A DNA stretch of 64,000 bases from Planctomycetota bacterium (GTDB taxonomy: Bacteria; Planctomycetota; UBA1135; UBA2386): contig JADJWQ010000001.1 of assembly GCA_016716265.1 (NCBI GenBank), forward strand, positions 2,418,001 through 2,482,000, given 5' to 3'. The position numbers and the translations under genes were made by a program. The notes beneath the pieces were generated by a model that searched no databases, had not been told where the DNA came from, and worked only from the letters and a program-made list of their open reading frames with translations. This document shows positions 8,438 through 22,990 of the stretch, one piece after another. Within the stretch, counting starts at the first letter, position 1, and each line of letters begins with the position of its first letter.

Positions 8438-9829
8438 ATGAGCGCTCCGACCGAACTCGCGAAGCGCCGCGCGCCGCGCCCGCTGATCGCCGACTGGTGG
8501 AAGATCATCGCGATGGGCGTGGTCCTCGCGGGCCTGATCCACGTGGCGTTCTTCTACGAGACGTCACCGGCGCAGCCGCTCGGCAGCGGCCCCCCGGTGG
8601 CGCCCATGCAGGTCGAGGTGCCGATCGTCGACCGCGACCTGCTCGCGACCGTGCGCGACGCGACGCGCGCGGAGCGCCTCGACGTCGAGGCCGCGCCGCT
8701 CGCACACCTGCTGGAGCTGTCGGTTCGCGTCGTGCCGACGATCGCGGTCGCGCTCGGCATGCCCGAGGAGCCGATCCCGCTGTCGGTGCTGCGCGCCGAT
8801 CCGAGCGTCTACCGCGGCGCCTATCTCGCCTACGAGGGCAAGCTCGGCCACCTCGCGCCGGGCGCGCCCGGGCATCCGATCGAGGGCTACCAGATCCACA
8901 AGGGCTGGATCGACCTGGAGGACGGCGAGAAGGTGCTGTTCCAGGTCAGCCTGCCGCCGAAGGACATCGCGGTCGGCGACTGGTGCCGCATCGAGGGCTT
9001 CTTCCTGAAGCTGCTCGACAGCAATCACTTCCCGACCGCCAATCAGGCACCGCTGCTGATCGGACCCGAGCTGTTCAGCCGCTTCGAGCCATGGGCGCCG
9101 GTCGCCGAGCTGGACCCCGCCGCGTTCGCATCGATGCGCGACGGCATCGTCGAGAACGGCTGGTTCGTCGACATGCAGGACGCCGAGCGCGGCCTCGCGG
9201 AATCGGAGCAGGACGAGACGCTGTGGCTGCTCGCGAGCTACGTGGCTCACCGCCACGGTGGGCCCGACGACACCCGCGAGAAGTGGGCGTCGGTGGCGCC
9301 GTTCGTCACCAAGGAGCAGCTCGACCGCACCAAGTACGGCCAGGTCCAGGCCGGCACGCCATTCCGACTGCTCGGCCGGTTCATCCGGGCGGAGTGGTCG
9401 GTCGCGAGCCCCAACCCGATCGGCGTGACCCATTGGACGCAGGCCTGGGTGCAGATCCGCGAGCTCGGCAGCAAGGTCGTGCCGGTCTGGATCCCGAAGA
9501 AGATCGACGCCTTCACCTACAACGAGGGGCTCGAGGTGCGCGCCTACTACTACCGGCGCCTCGTGTATCCGTCGCGCAACGACGCCACGGTGTTCACGCC
9601 GGTGTTCGTCGCCGCCGACCTCGATCGCTACCAGCCGTGGCCCGAGCATCCGACGACGACCTGGGTCAAGTACGGGTTCGTCGTCGCCGTGCTCGGCGTC
9701 ATCGCGCTGTTCTTCGTGTCCGCGCTGCGCGATCGGCGCGCGCGCGACCAGTTCGAGCTGGACCGCCTCGAACGGCAGCGCCGCCGACGCACGAAGGGCG
9801 CGGAGCAGCCGGCGCAGCCGGTCTCGTGA
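8438..9829 (+). CDS. Two-helix membrane protein of unknown function, coupled to aroB
   Basis: 463 residues with an N-terminal transmembrane helix at about 25-43 (IIAMGVVLAGLIHVAFFY) and a C-terminal one near 415-435 (YGFVVAVLGVIALFFVSAL), followed by a basic cytoplasmic tail (RRARDQFELDRLERQRRRRTK). The long middle faces outside and is alpha/beta with no recognised motif; it has OB-like stretches such as YLAYEGKLGHLAPG and VGDWCRIEGFFLKLL. I do not recognise the family. The stop overlaps the aroB start as GTGA at 9826-9829, which is a context of convenience more than evidence for a shikimate role. Confidence 0.7.
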   Translation: MSAPTELAKRRAPRPLIADWWKIIAMGVVLAGLIHVAFFYETSPAQPLGSGPPVAPMQVEVPIVDRDLLATVRDATRAERLDVEAAPLAHLLELSVRVVPTIAVALGMPEEPIPLSVLRADPSVYRGAYLAYEGKLGHLAPGAPGHPIEGYQIHKGWIDLEDGEKVLFQVSLPPKDIAVGDWCRIEGFFLKLLDSNHFPTANQAPLLIGPELFSRFEPWAPVAELDPAAFASMRDGIVENGWFVDMQDAERGLAESEQDETLWLLASYVAHRHGGPDDTREKWASVAPFVTKEQLDRTKYGQVQAGTPFRLLGRFIRAEWSVASPNPIGVTHWTQAWVQIRELGSKVVPVWIPKKIDAFTYNEGLEVRAYYYRRLVYPSRNDATVFTPVFVAADLDRYQPWPEHPTTTWVKYGFVVAVLGVIALFFVSALRDRRARDQFELDRLERQRRRRTKGAEQPAQPVS

Positions 9830-10869
9830 CCACCGGACCGGGCCATCTGCGCTGCTCGCTGCCGGCGCTCGGCGCCGCGCGCGAGACCACCATCGAGCTC
9901 GACGTCCCGCTGCTCGACGGCGAGCTCGAGCGCCGGCTCGCCACGCTCGACCGCCGCACGTTCGTGGTCGCCGACCGCGGCGCGCTCGACCGTCCGCTGC
10001 GGGCCGATGTCGTCGTGCCCGGGGGCGAGGTCGTCAAGACCTGGGAGCAGCTCGGCGAGCTGCTCCGCGCGCTGAGCCGCGCCGGCGTCGACCGCGGCTC
10101 CCTGCTGGTCGCCGTCGGCGGCGGCGCGACCGGCGACCTGTGCGCGCTCGCGGCATCGCTCCACCTGCGCGGCATCGACCTGCTGCTCGTGCCGACCACG
10201 CTGCTGGCGATGGTCGACAGCAGCGTCGGCGGCAAGACCGCCGTGAACCTGCCGGAGGGCAAGAACCTGGTCGGCACGTTCTGGCCGGCGCAGCAGGTGT
10301 GGATCGACCCGCGCTGGCTGCGCACGCTGCCCGACGCCGAGTTCCGCTCCGGCCTCGGCGAGGTCGCGAAGGTCGCGGTCGGGCTGGACGCGACGCTGTG
10401 GGAGCTGCTCGCGCGTGACCGTGCGGCGGTGCTCGCGCGCGAGCCGGCCACGCTGCGCGCTGCGATCGAGCGCTGCCTGCTGGCCAAGATCGACGTCGTG
10501 ACGCGCGATCCGCTCGAGCGGGGTCCGCGCCGCCTGCTGAACCTCGGCCACACGCTCGGCCACGCCCTCGAGGCCCGCGCCGGCTTCCGGCTGCCGCACG
10601 GGGTGGCGGTCGCGCGCGGCATCCACCACGTGCTCGACCTCGCCGCGGCGCGCGGCGAGCTGGACGCGCCGACCCGCGCGGCCGGCCACGCGCTGCTCGA
10701 CGGCCTCGGGCTGCCCGCCGAGCCGCTGCCGCCGGCTGCGGAGCTGCTGCCGTACCTCGGGCGCGACAAGAAGATGCGCGGCGGCGAGCTCACCGCGGTG
10801 CTGCCGATCGGGCGCGGCGAGAGCCGCCTCGCGACGATGCCGCCGGCGGCGTTCCTGTCGGGCGTGTGA
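9826..10869 (+). CDS. aroB: 3-dehydroquinate synthase
   Basis: 347 residues, matching the family length. This cytosolic NAD- and metal-dependent enzyme converts DAHP to 3-dehydroquinate, step two of the shikimate pathway. Motifs: NAD-binding VGGGATGD at 97-104 (Ala where Val is usual), the strongly conserved PTTLLAMVDSSVGGKTAVN at 123-141, KNLVGTFWPAQQV, metal ligand Glu in GLGEVAK (Glu179), NLGHTLGHALE, and LPHGVAVARG with the last His ligand. The GTG start at 9826 overlaps the preceding stop. No other aro gene lies in the window. Confidence 0.95.
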   Translation: MTTGPGHLRCSLPALGAARETTIELDVPLLDGELERRLATLDRRTFVVADRGALDRPLRADVVVPGGEVVKTWEQLGELLRALSRAGVDRGSLLVAVGGGATGDLCALAASLHLRGIDLLLVPTTLLAMVDSSVGGKTAVNLPEGKNLVGTFWPAQQVWIDPRWLRTLPDAEFRSGLGEVAKVAVGLDATLWELLARDRAAVLAREPATLRAAIERCLLAKIDVVTRDPLERGPRRLLNLGHTLGHALEARAGFRLPHGVAVARGIHHVLDLAAARGELDAPTRAAGHALLDGLGLPAEPLPPAAELLPYLGRDKKMRGGELTAVLPIGRGESRLATMPPAAFLSGV

Positions 10870-10938
10870 GCCGGCGCCACGCCCGCTCCGCGCACCCCGC
10901 CCGCGAAAGTGCTCGCCTGCGGGCCGGCGATCTGCTGA

Positions 10939-10944
10939 TATCTT
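10939..10944 (+). promoter_or_regulatory. Putative -10 (TATCTT) for carB
   Basis: GATATCTTCCGC at 10937-10948, with 9 bases between the hexamer and ATG 10954. It shares TATCTTCCGC with the site at 8424 and implies a leaderless or near-leaderless carB mRNA. Confidence 0.45.
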
Positions 10945-10953
10945 CCGCCCGCG

Positions 10954-14292
<3,339 letters not shown>

Positions 14293-17200
14293 CCGTCCCG
14301 CGGTCGTCGCTCAGCACGAGCACCGCGAGCCGCTCGACCTCCATCGCGCCGTCCGCCGACACGCTCATGTAGTCGAAGCGGCCGCGCAGGTCCGTGTAGC
14401 CGTCCTTGTGGAAGCGCACGGTGCCATCGCCCAGCCGCGCGAACACCTTGACGTAGACCGCCGGCAGCGGGCGGCCGGTCTCGGCGTCGGCGACCTGCAG
14501 CTGGCCGCGGTTCTCGATCCAGCGCACCGCGAGCGAGCTGGCGTAGCGCGTCGCGCGCCGGACCACGCCAGCGGCGCGCGCTTCGACCAGCAGGTTGGCG
14601 TTGCGCAGGTCGTCCGGCAGGTCGAACTCGACGCGACTCCGGTCCGGCGGCAGCTGCCGCAGCACGTTGCTCCGGTTCGGCCGCACCAGCGCGAACGAGT
14701 CGGCGTCCTGCTGGACGAACGGGTGCGCCGAGAACAGGAACTCGACGTCCATCAGGTAGTAGCCGAGCTCGACCGTGTCGACGTTCGCGTAGCGCAGGAT
14801 CAGGCGCTGGCCCTCGACCTGCAGGTCGAGCATCGGCTCGCGGTCGGCCGGCGTCGCCGCGCGCCCGGTCGCGCCGTCGCCAGCGCCCGCCTGCGCGACC
14901 AGACCGTCGGCCTCGTCGAGCTGCGCGAGCGCCTCGCGGAACGCGTCGCGCCACCGCGTGACCGGATGCTCGCGGTAGCGTTCGGCGATCGCGCGCGCCG
15001 ACGCGCGGTCGTCGCGGAAGAAGTCGACGTAGACGCTCAGGTAGTCGTACTGCAGGCGCGCCGGCAGCTCGGCCGGGTCGATCTGCGCGAACATGTCGAG
15101 CGCGTCGCTGATCCGGTCCTGCAGCAGCAGGAAGCAGGTGACGACCGCACGGTCTTCGCCGTCGAGCCGCGGCTTGCGCGCCAGGATCTGCAGCAGCGTG
15201 TCGTAGTCGTCCGCGACCGCCGCATTGAAGATCCGTGGCTCGCCACCCGTCCGGTGCGCGCGGGCGTTGAACAGCGGCCGGAACTCGGTCAGCTGCCAGG
15301 TGCGTCGTGCGACCGGGTCGACCGTGAGGAGCGGCGACGACAGCGCGATGCCGCATTGCGCCACGAACGCGTCGGCCTGCTGCAGGTACTCGCGCGTCGC
15401 GGTCGGGTCGCGATGGAAGATCCCGAACGACCACAGCTCGGGTGCGAACACCTGCCGCTGCCGCAGCAATGCCAGCACGGCATCGAAGGACGCGCGGTCG
15501 CGCATGCGCCAGGCGATCCGGCCCAGATCGAGCTCGAGCAGGTTCGCGCGCTGCAGGTAGTCGAGCACCTCGGCCGCCGTGCCCTGCTGCGACACGTGCC
15601 CGAAGCTCGTCACGTCGACGCGGCTCGGCTCGACGCGCACGTCCCAGGACGTCTCGGCCCCGGACGCCACCGCCAGCACGCGCCCGGCGGTCGTCACGCA
15701 GGCCGGGTGGTGCTGGCTCGCCCCGGCGGCCGGGAAGTAGAAGGCATAGCTCAGCGCCTGCGTCCCGTACGCCCTGAGCCGGAGCGGCACGCTGCGCGTC
15801 GCGAAGCCGGGCTGGTCGGGACCGACCGCCACCGGGATCGCGCCGGCGGGGATCTGCAGCAGCACCTCGACGTCGCGCTGGGCCGAGGTCGGGTTGGTCA
15901 CCACGACGCGCGCGCCGTAGGCGACGTCGGTCAACAGCTCGCCGGTCACCCAGGCGTCGACGCGCTGGCCGTCGACGGTCCGGTACGGCTCGTCGAGCCG
16001 GTAGACGTTCTGGCTGACGAGCACGGCCGCGCCGTCCTCCGCGGGCCCCGCGGTCGCGAGCTCCTGCAGCACCAGGAGCAGCGGGCTCGCCGCGCGGATC
16101 GTGAACCGGGCCCCGTCGGCCGCCGTCTCGTGCTGCCCGGCCTCGAACGGCAGATCGAGGAACGCCAGCGCGAGCAACGCCTCGGTGTGGTTGCCGCGCG
16201 CTGCGAACACCAGGTTCGGCGACACGAAGGGCTGAGCCGGATCCGCGGTGGCGAAGTCGAGCCAGAACGCGTTGGGCTGCACGAGCTCGGCGGTCTGGTC
16301 CTCGATCCGCACGCGCCAGTAGTCGCTCTCGACGTAGCGGCGCGTGCGCGCCGGGGAGCGGAACAGCGCGCTGACCCCCGCGCGTTCCTCGACCTCGCGC
16401 TCGAACGCCACCTTGCGCTCGGCGACCTCCTTCTCCTCCGGCGCCGCGACTTCCTCGCCGAAGGCGTCCTCCTGGTCCTTGGTCTCGGCCGGCTCGGTGC
16501 CAGCGAACCGGCGCACCGGCCGTGGTGGCGGCTCGGCGCCCTCCTGCGGTTGCTGCTCGGGCCGCCCCGCCGCGAGCTCGCCCTGCAGCCTGCCGAGCGC
16601 CGTGACGATGCCGGTGTCGCCGTAGAGGGCGCCGCCCTTGAACGCATAGCGCACGAGGGTGTCGAGCTCCGCAGGCGTGACCGGCGTCAGGGCGAGCTCG
16701 TCGCGGATCCGCCGCTGCACGCCCGGCAGGCGCTCCACGATCGTGCGGGCCAGCAGCACGCGCTCGACCACGTTGAGGCGCGCGAACTCCCACGGGTCCA
16801 GGTAGCCGCTCAGGTCGTCGCCCAGCAGCCAATGATCGACGAGCTGCTTGTGCAGCTTGTTCGCAAGGTACGGTCGCACGACCGCGGCGAAGAACTCCGG
16901 GTCCTTCTGGTGCAGGAACACGTGCAGCTCGTGGCAGGCGTGCTCCGAGTACAGCGCGCGCTTCTGCGCGGCGTCGAGCGACGGCCACCGCAGCAGGAAC
17001 TCGAAGCGGTCGAGCTCCGCGTCGCCGCCGACGGTCCGGAACAGCCGGAACACGCTCGCCAGCGAGTCGTACAGCTCGACGTCGGCGCCGCGCGCGTCGG
17101 CGATGGTGACCTCGGCGCCGGCTGCGACGAACTCGATGCGCCGTCGCTGCACGAAGGCCCGGGCCGGATCGAGTGCGCTCGTGAGCCGCGTCGACACCGG

Positions 17201-20200
17201 CTCGAGCGGGCGCTCCGGCAGCGCGAGCTGCTCGTAGACCGCGCTGACGTCGTCGGTCGCGACGACGTGCACGAGCTGGCCCGACCCGAGCGCCGCGAGC
17301 GGCACGCGGACCACGCCGTCCGCGTCCGGTCGCAGGTCGACGAGGACCGGGGCGGGTCGACCCAGGAAGTCGAGGTCGGCCGGCGCGGTGCCGGCGGGCG
17401 CCGGGCCACCGGTCTCGCTCGGCCGGCGGCCGCCGCCGCGACCGCCGTGGCGACCGCCCGCCCCGCCGCCGAGCCCGACCGCCGCGTTCCATTGCTCGCT
17501 GGTCGATTCCTCCAGCGCCCACGGATTCAGCACGAGCCCCGGACGCTCCAGCATGTTGCCCGGGAAGTGCCGCGCGAAGCGACGCTCCAGGATGTAGCGC
17601 GCCTCGTCGCCGAGCGGCCGGGCGGCGACGTAGCTCGCATCGGGCCCGCCGACCGCGAACGCGGCCGGGCTCGGCGCACGGCGGTCGAGCAGCGCGTCCG
17701 CCGGTGCGAACGCCGGCAACCAGCGGGATGCGTGCACGCGCACGCGCGCCGGCGCACCGGCATTGGCGAGCCGGACGACCAGCTCGCCCGCCGCGACCTC
17801 CAGGCCGGTGATCTGCAGCAGCTCGCCGCTCGCCGCCTGCAGGCAGCGGGCGGCTCCGACGACGAAGCCGTCGGCCGCGGTGCCCTGCGTGACGCGCACG
17901 CGCACCGAGCCTCCGCCGCGCGCGAAGCGCAGCGCGTAGTCGCCGGCCGCGAGGCCGCGCAGCTCGACGAAGCCACCGGCAAGCGACAGCCGCTCGAAGC
18001 GGTCGTACGCAGGCTCGCCGCCGCGCAGCTCGAGCAGCGACACCTCCCCACGCCGGAGGCCACCGGCGGACGCTGGCCACGGTATGCGAAGCACGTCGCC
18101 GGCGCGACCCTGCACGAGCTCGGGAAGCGTCCGGGCCGCGCCGTCGGGAGCGAAGCTCAGCGGCAGCAGGTTGTCGGCACCGCGCACGTCGACGCGCTCG
18201 ACGCCGTCGAGCGAGCCGAGCTCGACACGGCCGCGCGCGTCGGAGCGCAACGTCACGGCGAGCGGGTCGCGAAAGTCGCGCAGCGTCAGCGTCAGCTCGA
18301 CCGCGCGCGACGGCTTGGGCTCGCCGTCCTTGCCGAGCAGATCCAGCGCGTAGCCAGCCGGCGTGCGGCCGAGCAGCGGTGCGGTCGTGCAGGCGCCACG
18401 GTCGATGCCGTTGACCGCGAGCTCGACCGCCGCCGGCGTCAGGTCGGCCGGCTCGCCGAGCGACAGGCTCGGGATCCGCGCGCTCAGCGACAGCTTCAGC
18501 GTCGCCAGGCGCGCGGGCACGCGCAGCTCGTGCACCGTGTCCGCGCCGTCCCGGAGCTCGAGGTCGCGGACGTCCTGCGACGACGCGACGCCGTCGAGAT
18601 CGGTCGCGACGACCTGCAGCACGACGTCCTGCAGGTGCCGCACGCTGATCGGCGCACCGCAGACCGTCAGCCGCGGCTGCAGGACCACCCGCGCGGTGCC
18701 GCCCGCGATCAGCGACTCGCGCGCGACGAAGATGCCGGGGTCGAGCTGATACTCCTCGCGCCGGTGCGTGAAGCGGGCCAACGACGCGAAGCCGCCATCG
18801 CGCAGGATCACGGTCTTCGAGCCGGGATCGGTCGAGAACGGCACGCGGATCTCGCCGGAGTCGTCGGGCGCGTAGTCGCGGCCACCGAACCACAGGGAGG
18901 CGGTCGGCCGGGGTCGGCCGGTCTCGTCGAACACGCGGAACGCGTGCCCGGCGGCGACGATCCGATCGACGCAGCGGAGGGCGCCCTTGCGCACGACGGT
19001 GCGGCTCGCGATGCCGTTCCCGATCAGCTCGACGACCCACACGCCGCGGCGCTGGTCGATCGACGGGATCGGGATCTCGCGCGCGACGCGACGCAATGGC
19101 GGGTCGCTGTAGCCGATCGTCCGCTCGTCGTTGGCGACGAGACCGTCGAGCTCGATCGAGCCGTCGACCTCCGCATCGCGGTCGCGCAGGTAGTTGAACG
19201 TGTCGATCTCGAACACGCGGACGATCAGCCGATCGACGTTCTTCGTCTCGATCGGCAGCACGACCGGCGCGCGGACGTCGAAGCTCTCGGGCGCCGTGGC
19301 CGCGAAGCGCACCTCGACGCGGTCGCGCAGGCGCTCGTAGTAGGCCGGGTCGTCGAGCATCGCGTACCAGCGCTGCTGGTCGCCGACGCCCGCGAGGATC
19401 TTCGTCTCCGCGAACACGCGCCGCAGCCAGTCCTCGCGGACGAGCCCCGCGAACGCGTCGTACGAGCCCGCGTCGACGAACAGCCGCTCCAGGTGGCTGC
19501 GCACCAGCTCCTCGTCGTCACCGACCGGCGGCAGGCCGGTCGGGAACCGGTCGCCGGTCCGCACGATGCCCGCACCGCGCGCGGCGGCGTCGCGCAGCAG
19601 GCGCGGCTCGACGTAGCTACGGTCGCGCGGCAGGCGCAGGTAGGCGAGCAGACGGTCGCGGTCGGTCAGGCCCTGCGCGAGGTCGTGCGCGAGACGGTGG
19701 TGGAGGACGTGCACCTTCAGCGCGTCGTGGACCGGGGCGAGCCGCGCGACGAAGGCCTCGAGCTCGGTGAGGTAGGCCTCGCGCGCCGCCGGGTCGCGGC
19801 GCCAGTCGACGTCGGCACCCGGCTGCAGGCGCCGCAGCCACGTCTCGACGAAGGCCGCCTCGGTCAGCAGCTGCGGCCGGAGCCGGGCGAGCTCCTCGAG
19901 CTGCTCGCGCAGGAGCTGCCGGTGGATCGCGAGCGTGCCGAAGCCACCGGCGCCGCGCAACGCGAGCTGACGCGCGACGAGCGCGGGCAGGTTGGGCACG
20001 TCGACGCGGTCGAGCGCGGCGAGGAGCGGCGTCAGCAGCGCGTCGTCGACCTGGCCGGCGGCGGCGAAGTCCCACAAGCCCCCGGGGCCGAAGCCGTCGA
20101 CCGTGCCCGGGTGGCGCTCCAACGCCCGCCGCGCGAGCGCACCGGGCGCGAGCAGCGCGGCATCGAGGCGCGTCGGCAGCTCGGGGTCGGCGCCCGGGAG

Positions 20201-20706
20201 CTGCCGCTGCTGGTCGAACGTCAGCGCGAGGCGCTCGCGCAGGAACGCGAAGGTCGCCTCCGGGTCGCGCTCGTAGGTCAGCAGCGCCTGCCGGTTCTCG
20301 ATCTCGATCGCGCCCGCGGTGCGGCCGTAGCGCTCGATCCAGGCCCGCAGCAGCGGCGGCACGTCGCCGAACCGGCGCTCGTGCTGCGCGAGCAGGCAGG
20401 CGTAGAGGAAGTGCTCCTCGGTGCCCGGGACCAGGCGCTGCAGCGTCGCGCCCCGGTCGCCGGCGAGCGCGAAGGTCTCGGCGAAGCCGACCGGTCGGCC
20501 CTGCGCACGGACCGGGGCAGCGAGCAACGCGACGAACGCACACGTGACGGCGAGCGGCCAGGGCCACCGCGACACGGCGGGAGGATTCGGCATGGATCGG
20601 GCTCCGGACGGGCGGGTGCGGTCGACGCGCGGGCGGCGCCGGCCTGCGAGGAGAACGGTAGGTGGCGCGACGCGGTTCGCAGCCGTCGGTTCCGCGGCCA
20701 CGGACC

Positions 20707-20712
20707 TACACT
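20707..20712 (+). promoter_or_regulatory. Putative -10 (TACACT) for the M1 peptidase gene
   Basis: TACACT is followed by only 6 bases (GCCGCG) before ATG 20719, compatible with a leaderless mRNA. It lies in the 125-base divergent region shared with the macroglobulin-like gene. Confidence 0.4.
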
Positions 20713-20718
20713 GCCGCG

Positions 20719-22272
20719 ATGCTGCTGCTGACCGTCGCCGCGCTGCTGACGATCCAGGACCCGGCCCCCGAGCGCTTCCCGGATTTCCCCGAGCAGGAGG
20801 CGTTGAGCTACGCGCTGGCGCTGCGCGTGGACGTCGCGGCCGGGACCCTGGCGGGAACCGTCGACTACGCGATCCGGGCCGAGCGCGAGCTGCCGTCGGT
20901 CCGCCTGCACGCGCTGCACGGAGCGGGCTGGGAGCCGGAGTTCGCGCTCGCCGACGGCCGGCCGCTCGCGCCGAGCTGGGACCGCGACGTCGTCACGCTA
21001 CGGTTGCCCGAGCCGGCCGCGGCAGGCAGCACCGTCGCGCTCCGCGCGAGCCTCGACGGGCGACCGCTCGACGGCTTCTACTTCGCACGCACGCGCTACG
21101 GGGAACGGATCGCGTTCACCGACCACTACTCGATCCGCGCGCGCGGCTGGCTGCCCTGCGAGGACCATCCTGCCGACCGTGCGCGCTGGTCGCTGCGCGT
21201 CACCTATCCCGAGGACCTCGCCGCGACCGCCTACGGCCGGCCGACCGCGGTGCCCGAGGCCGAGCGCCCGCCGGGCTGCGGCGTGCTGACGTTCGCCGCC
21301 GACGCCGAGATCGCGCCGTACATGTTCTCGTTGGTGGTCGGGCCCTTCGCTCGCGTCGCGGAGGAGGGCGATCCACGGCTCACCCCCCACTTCGTGTACG
21401 CGCGCGACGTCGAGAAGGCGCGCGGTGCGCTCGTCCACCACGCCGCGTGGATCGCCGCGATGGAGCGGGCGTTCGGACCCTACCCGTTCGCGAAGTACAC
21501 GACCGTGCAATGCCCGACCCGCTGGGGCGGGTTCGAGGCACCGGGCGACGTGCAGCTCTCGGAGTCGCTGTTCGATCGCCCCCGGTACGGCGTCGGCACG
21601 CTCGCGCACGAGCTCGTACACATGTGGTTCGGGGACGCCGTCGGCTATGCGCGCTGGCGCGAGGTGTGGCTAAGCGAGGGCTTCGCGAGCTACTTCGGTC
21701 CCTGGCTGTGGGCGCAGACCGGCGGGCCGCCGCTCGCCGACGCGATGCGCGAGGAACGCGCCCGCTGGCTCGTGAGCTTCGAAGGTCGCACGAAATCGAT
21801 CCGCGACGATTCGTTCCCCCACCCCGACCAAGCGCTGAACTCCAATACCTATCCGAAGGGCGCCTGGGTGCTGCACATGCTGCGCGGGGAGCTCGGCGAC
21901 GAAACGTTCTTCGCCGCGCTGCGGAGCTACTACGAGACCTGTCGCGACCGGTCGGTCGTCACGGACGACTTCGTGGCGGCCGTCGAGCAGGTCGCGCAGC
22001 GCGATCTGCACTGGTTCTTCTCGCAGTGGCTGGACCGCGTCGGCTGCCCGGAGCTGGCGGTGCGGGCCGGCGACGGGGCGATCTCGGTTGCCCAGCGGCA
22101 GCGCGGCGAGCCGTACCGGCTGCGCCTGCGGCTGCGCTGGCGGGACGACGCCGGGTCACACGACGAGGTCGTGCAGGTCGAGGAGCGCGAGCTCGCGGTG
22201 CCGGCGCATGGGACCGTGCGCGACCTCCAGGTCGATCCGGAGGTCGAGCTGCTCTACCGGTCGGTCCGGTGA
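20719..22272 (+). CDS. M1-family metallopeptidase (aminopeptidase N-like), exported
   Basis: 517 residues with a short hydrophobic N-terminus (MLLLTVAALLTIQDP), probably a signal peptide. The zinc site is intact: His297-Glu298-x-x-His301 (HELVHMW) and Glu320 in WLSEGF. The catalytic-Tyr region SNTYPKGAWVLHML follows. The classical exopeptidase motif GAMEN is replaced by GGFEAPG, as in many divergent M1 proteins, so aminopeptidase specificity is uncertain. The N-terminal beta-sandwich (about 28-195) and a short C-terminal beta domain are present; the helical C-terminal domain of long aminopeptidases is missing. ATG 20719 chosen because of the signal peptide and the -10 box. Confidence 0.88.
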   Translation: MLLLTVAALLTIQDPAPERFPDFPEQEALSYALALRVDVAAGTLAGTVDYAIRAERELPSVRLHALHGAGWEPEFALADGRPLAPSWDRDVVTLRLPEPAAAGSTVALRASLDGRPLDGFYFARTRYGERIAFTDHYSIRARGWLPCEDHPADRARWSLRVTYPEDLAATAYGRPTAVPEAERPPGCGVLTFAADAEIAPYMFSLVVGPFARVAEEGDPRLTPHFVYARDVEKARGALVHHAAWIAAMERAFGPYPFAKYTTVQCPTRWGGFEAPGDVQLSESLFDRPRYGVGTLAHELVHMWFGDAVGYARWREVWLSEGFASYFGPWLWAQTGGPPLADAMREERARWLVSFEGRTKSIRDDSFPHPDQALNSNTYPKGAWVLHMLRGELGDETFFAALRSYYETCRDRSVVTDDFVAAVEQVAQRDLHWFFSQWLDRVGCPELAVRAGDGAISVAQRQRGEPYRLRLRLRWRDDAGSHDEVVQVEERELAVPAHGTVRDLQVDPEVELLYRSVR

Positions 22273-22294
22273 GCGCACCGATCCTCGCGGGGCG

Positions 22295-22990
22295 TCACGG
22301 CCGGACGACGGTCGCGCGGGTCAGGTCGACGCGGCGGTCGCGCAGCTCCGCCAGCCGCTCGAGGTAGCGCGTGCGCGGCCAGTCGACGACACCGAACTGG
22401 GCGAGGTGATCGGTGCGGAACTGCACGTCGCAGAGCTCGACGCCGACCGCATGCAATGTCGCGATCCACGCGACCAGCGCGACCTTCGACATGTCGCGCT
22501 CGCGATGGAACTTGCTCTCCGCGGCGCACACGGCACCGATCTGCACGCCGTAGACGCCGCCGACCAGCCGGCCCGAGCGCCATACCTCGAGGCTGTGCGC
22601 GAGCCCCGCGCGGTGCAGCGAGTCATAGGCGTCGACCATCTCCGGCAGGATCCAGGTGCCGGTGCCGGGGCGGTGAGCGCAGTGCTCCATGACGTCGCGG
22701 AAGGCGCGGTTCCACGTGAGCTCGAGATCCGTCGCGCGCAGCGTGCGCAGGAGCCGGCGCGGCACGCGCAGCGCGTCGGTCGGCAGCACGCCGCGCGGAT
22801 CGGGGCTCCACCAGCACGGCAGCACGCCCGGCTCGTACCACGGGAAGATGCCGGCGCGGTAGGCGTGGACGAGGCGCTCGACCGACAGGTCGCCACCGAT
22901 CGCGACGAAACCGTCCTCGCCGGCGTGGTGTGGATCGGGAAACGCGTCGGGCGGGGCGTCGGGCGGCAGATACCAGGGCCGGAACGCCAT
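22295..22990 (-). CDS. aat: Leucyl/phenylalanyl-tRNA--protein transferase
   Basis: 231 residues. The enzyme transfers Leu or Phe from tRNA to the N-terminal Lys or Arg of proteins, marking them for ClpS/ClpAP (N-degron pathway). Family signatures are clear: GGDLSVERLVHAYRAGIFPW, WWSPDPRGVLP, TWILPEMVDAYDSLHRAGLAHSLEVW, GGVYGVQIGAVCAAESKF and VELCDVQFRTDHLAQFG (family usually IDCQ...HLxSLGA). ATG 22990 shares its A with the stop of the upstream Nudix gene (TGATG), so both are made from one mRNA. clpS is not in the window. Confidence 0.95.
   Translation of the reverse strand: MAFRPWYLPPDAPPDAFPDPHHAGEDGFVAIGGDLSVERLVHAYRAGIFPWYEPGVLPCWWSPDPRGVLPTDALRVPRRLLRTLRATDLELTWNRAFRDVMEHCAHRPGTGTWILPEMVDAYDSLHRAGLAHSLEVWRSGRLVGGVYGVQIGAVCAAESKFHRERDMSKVALVAWIATLHAVGVELCDVQFRTDHLAQFGVVDWPRTRYLERLAELRDRRVDLTRATVVRP

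Noticed and set aside
14408..20731. Open frame of 2107 codons on the plus strand
   Set aside because: Antisense shadow of the macroglobulin-like gene; composition is Arg/Gln/Ala/Val noise and the minus-strand frame has a signal peptide and coherent domains.
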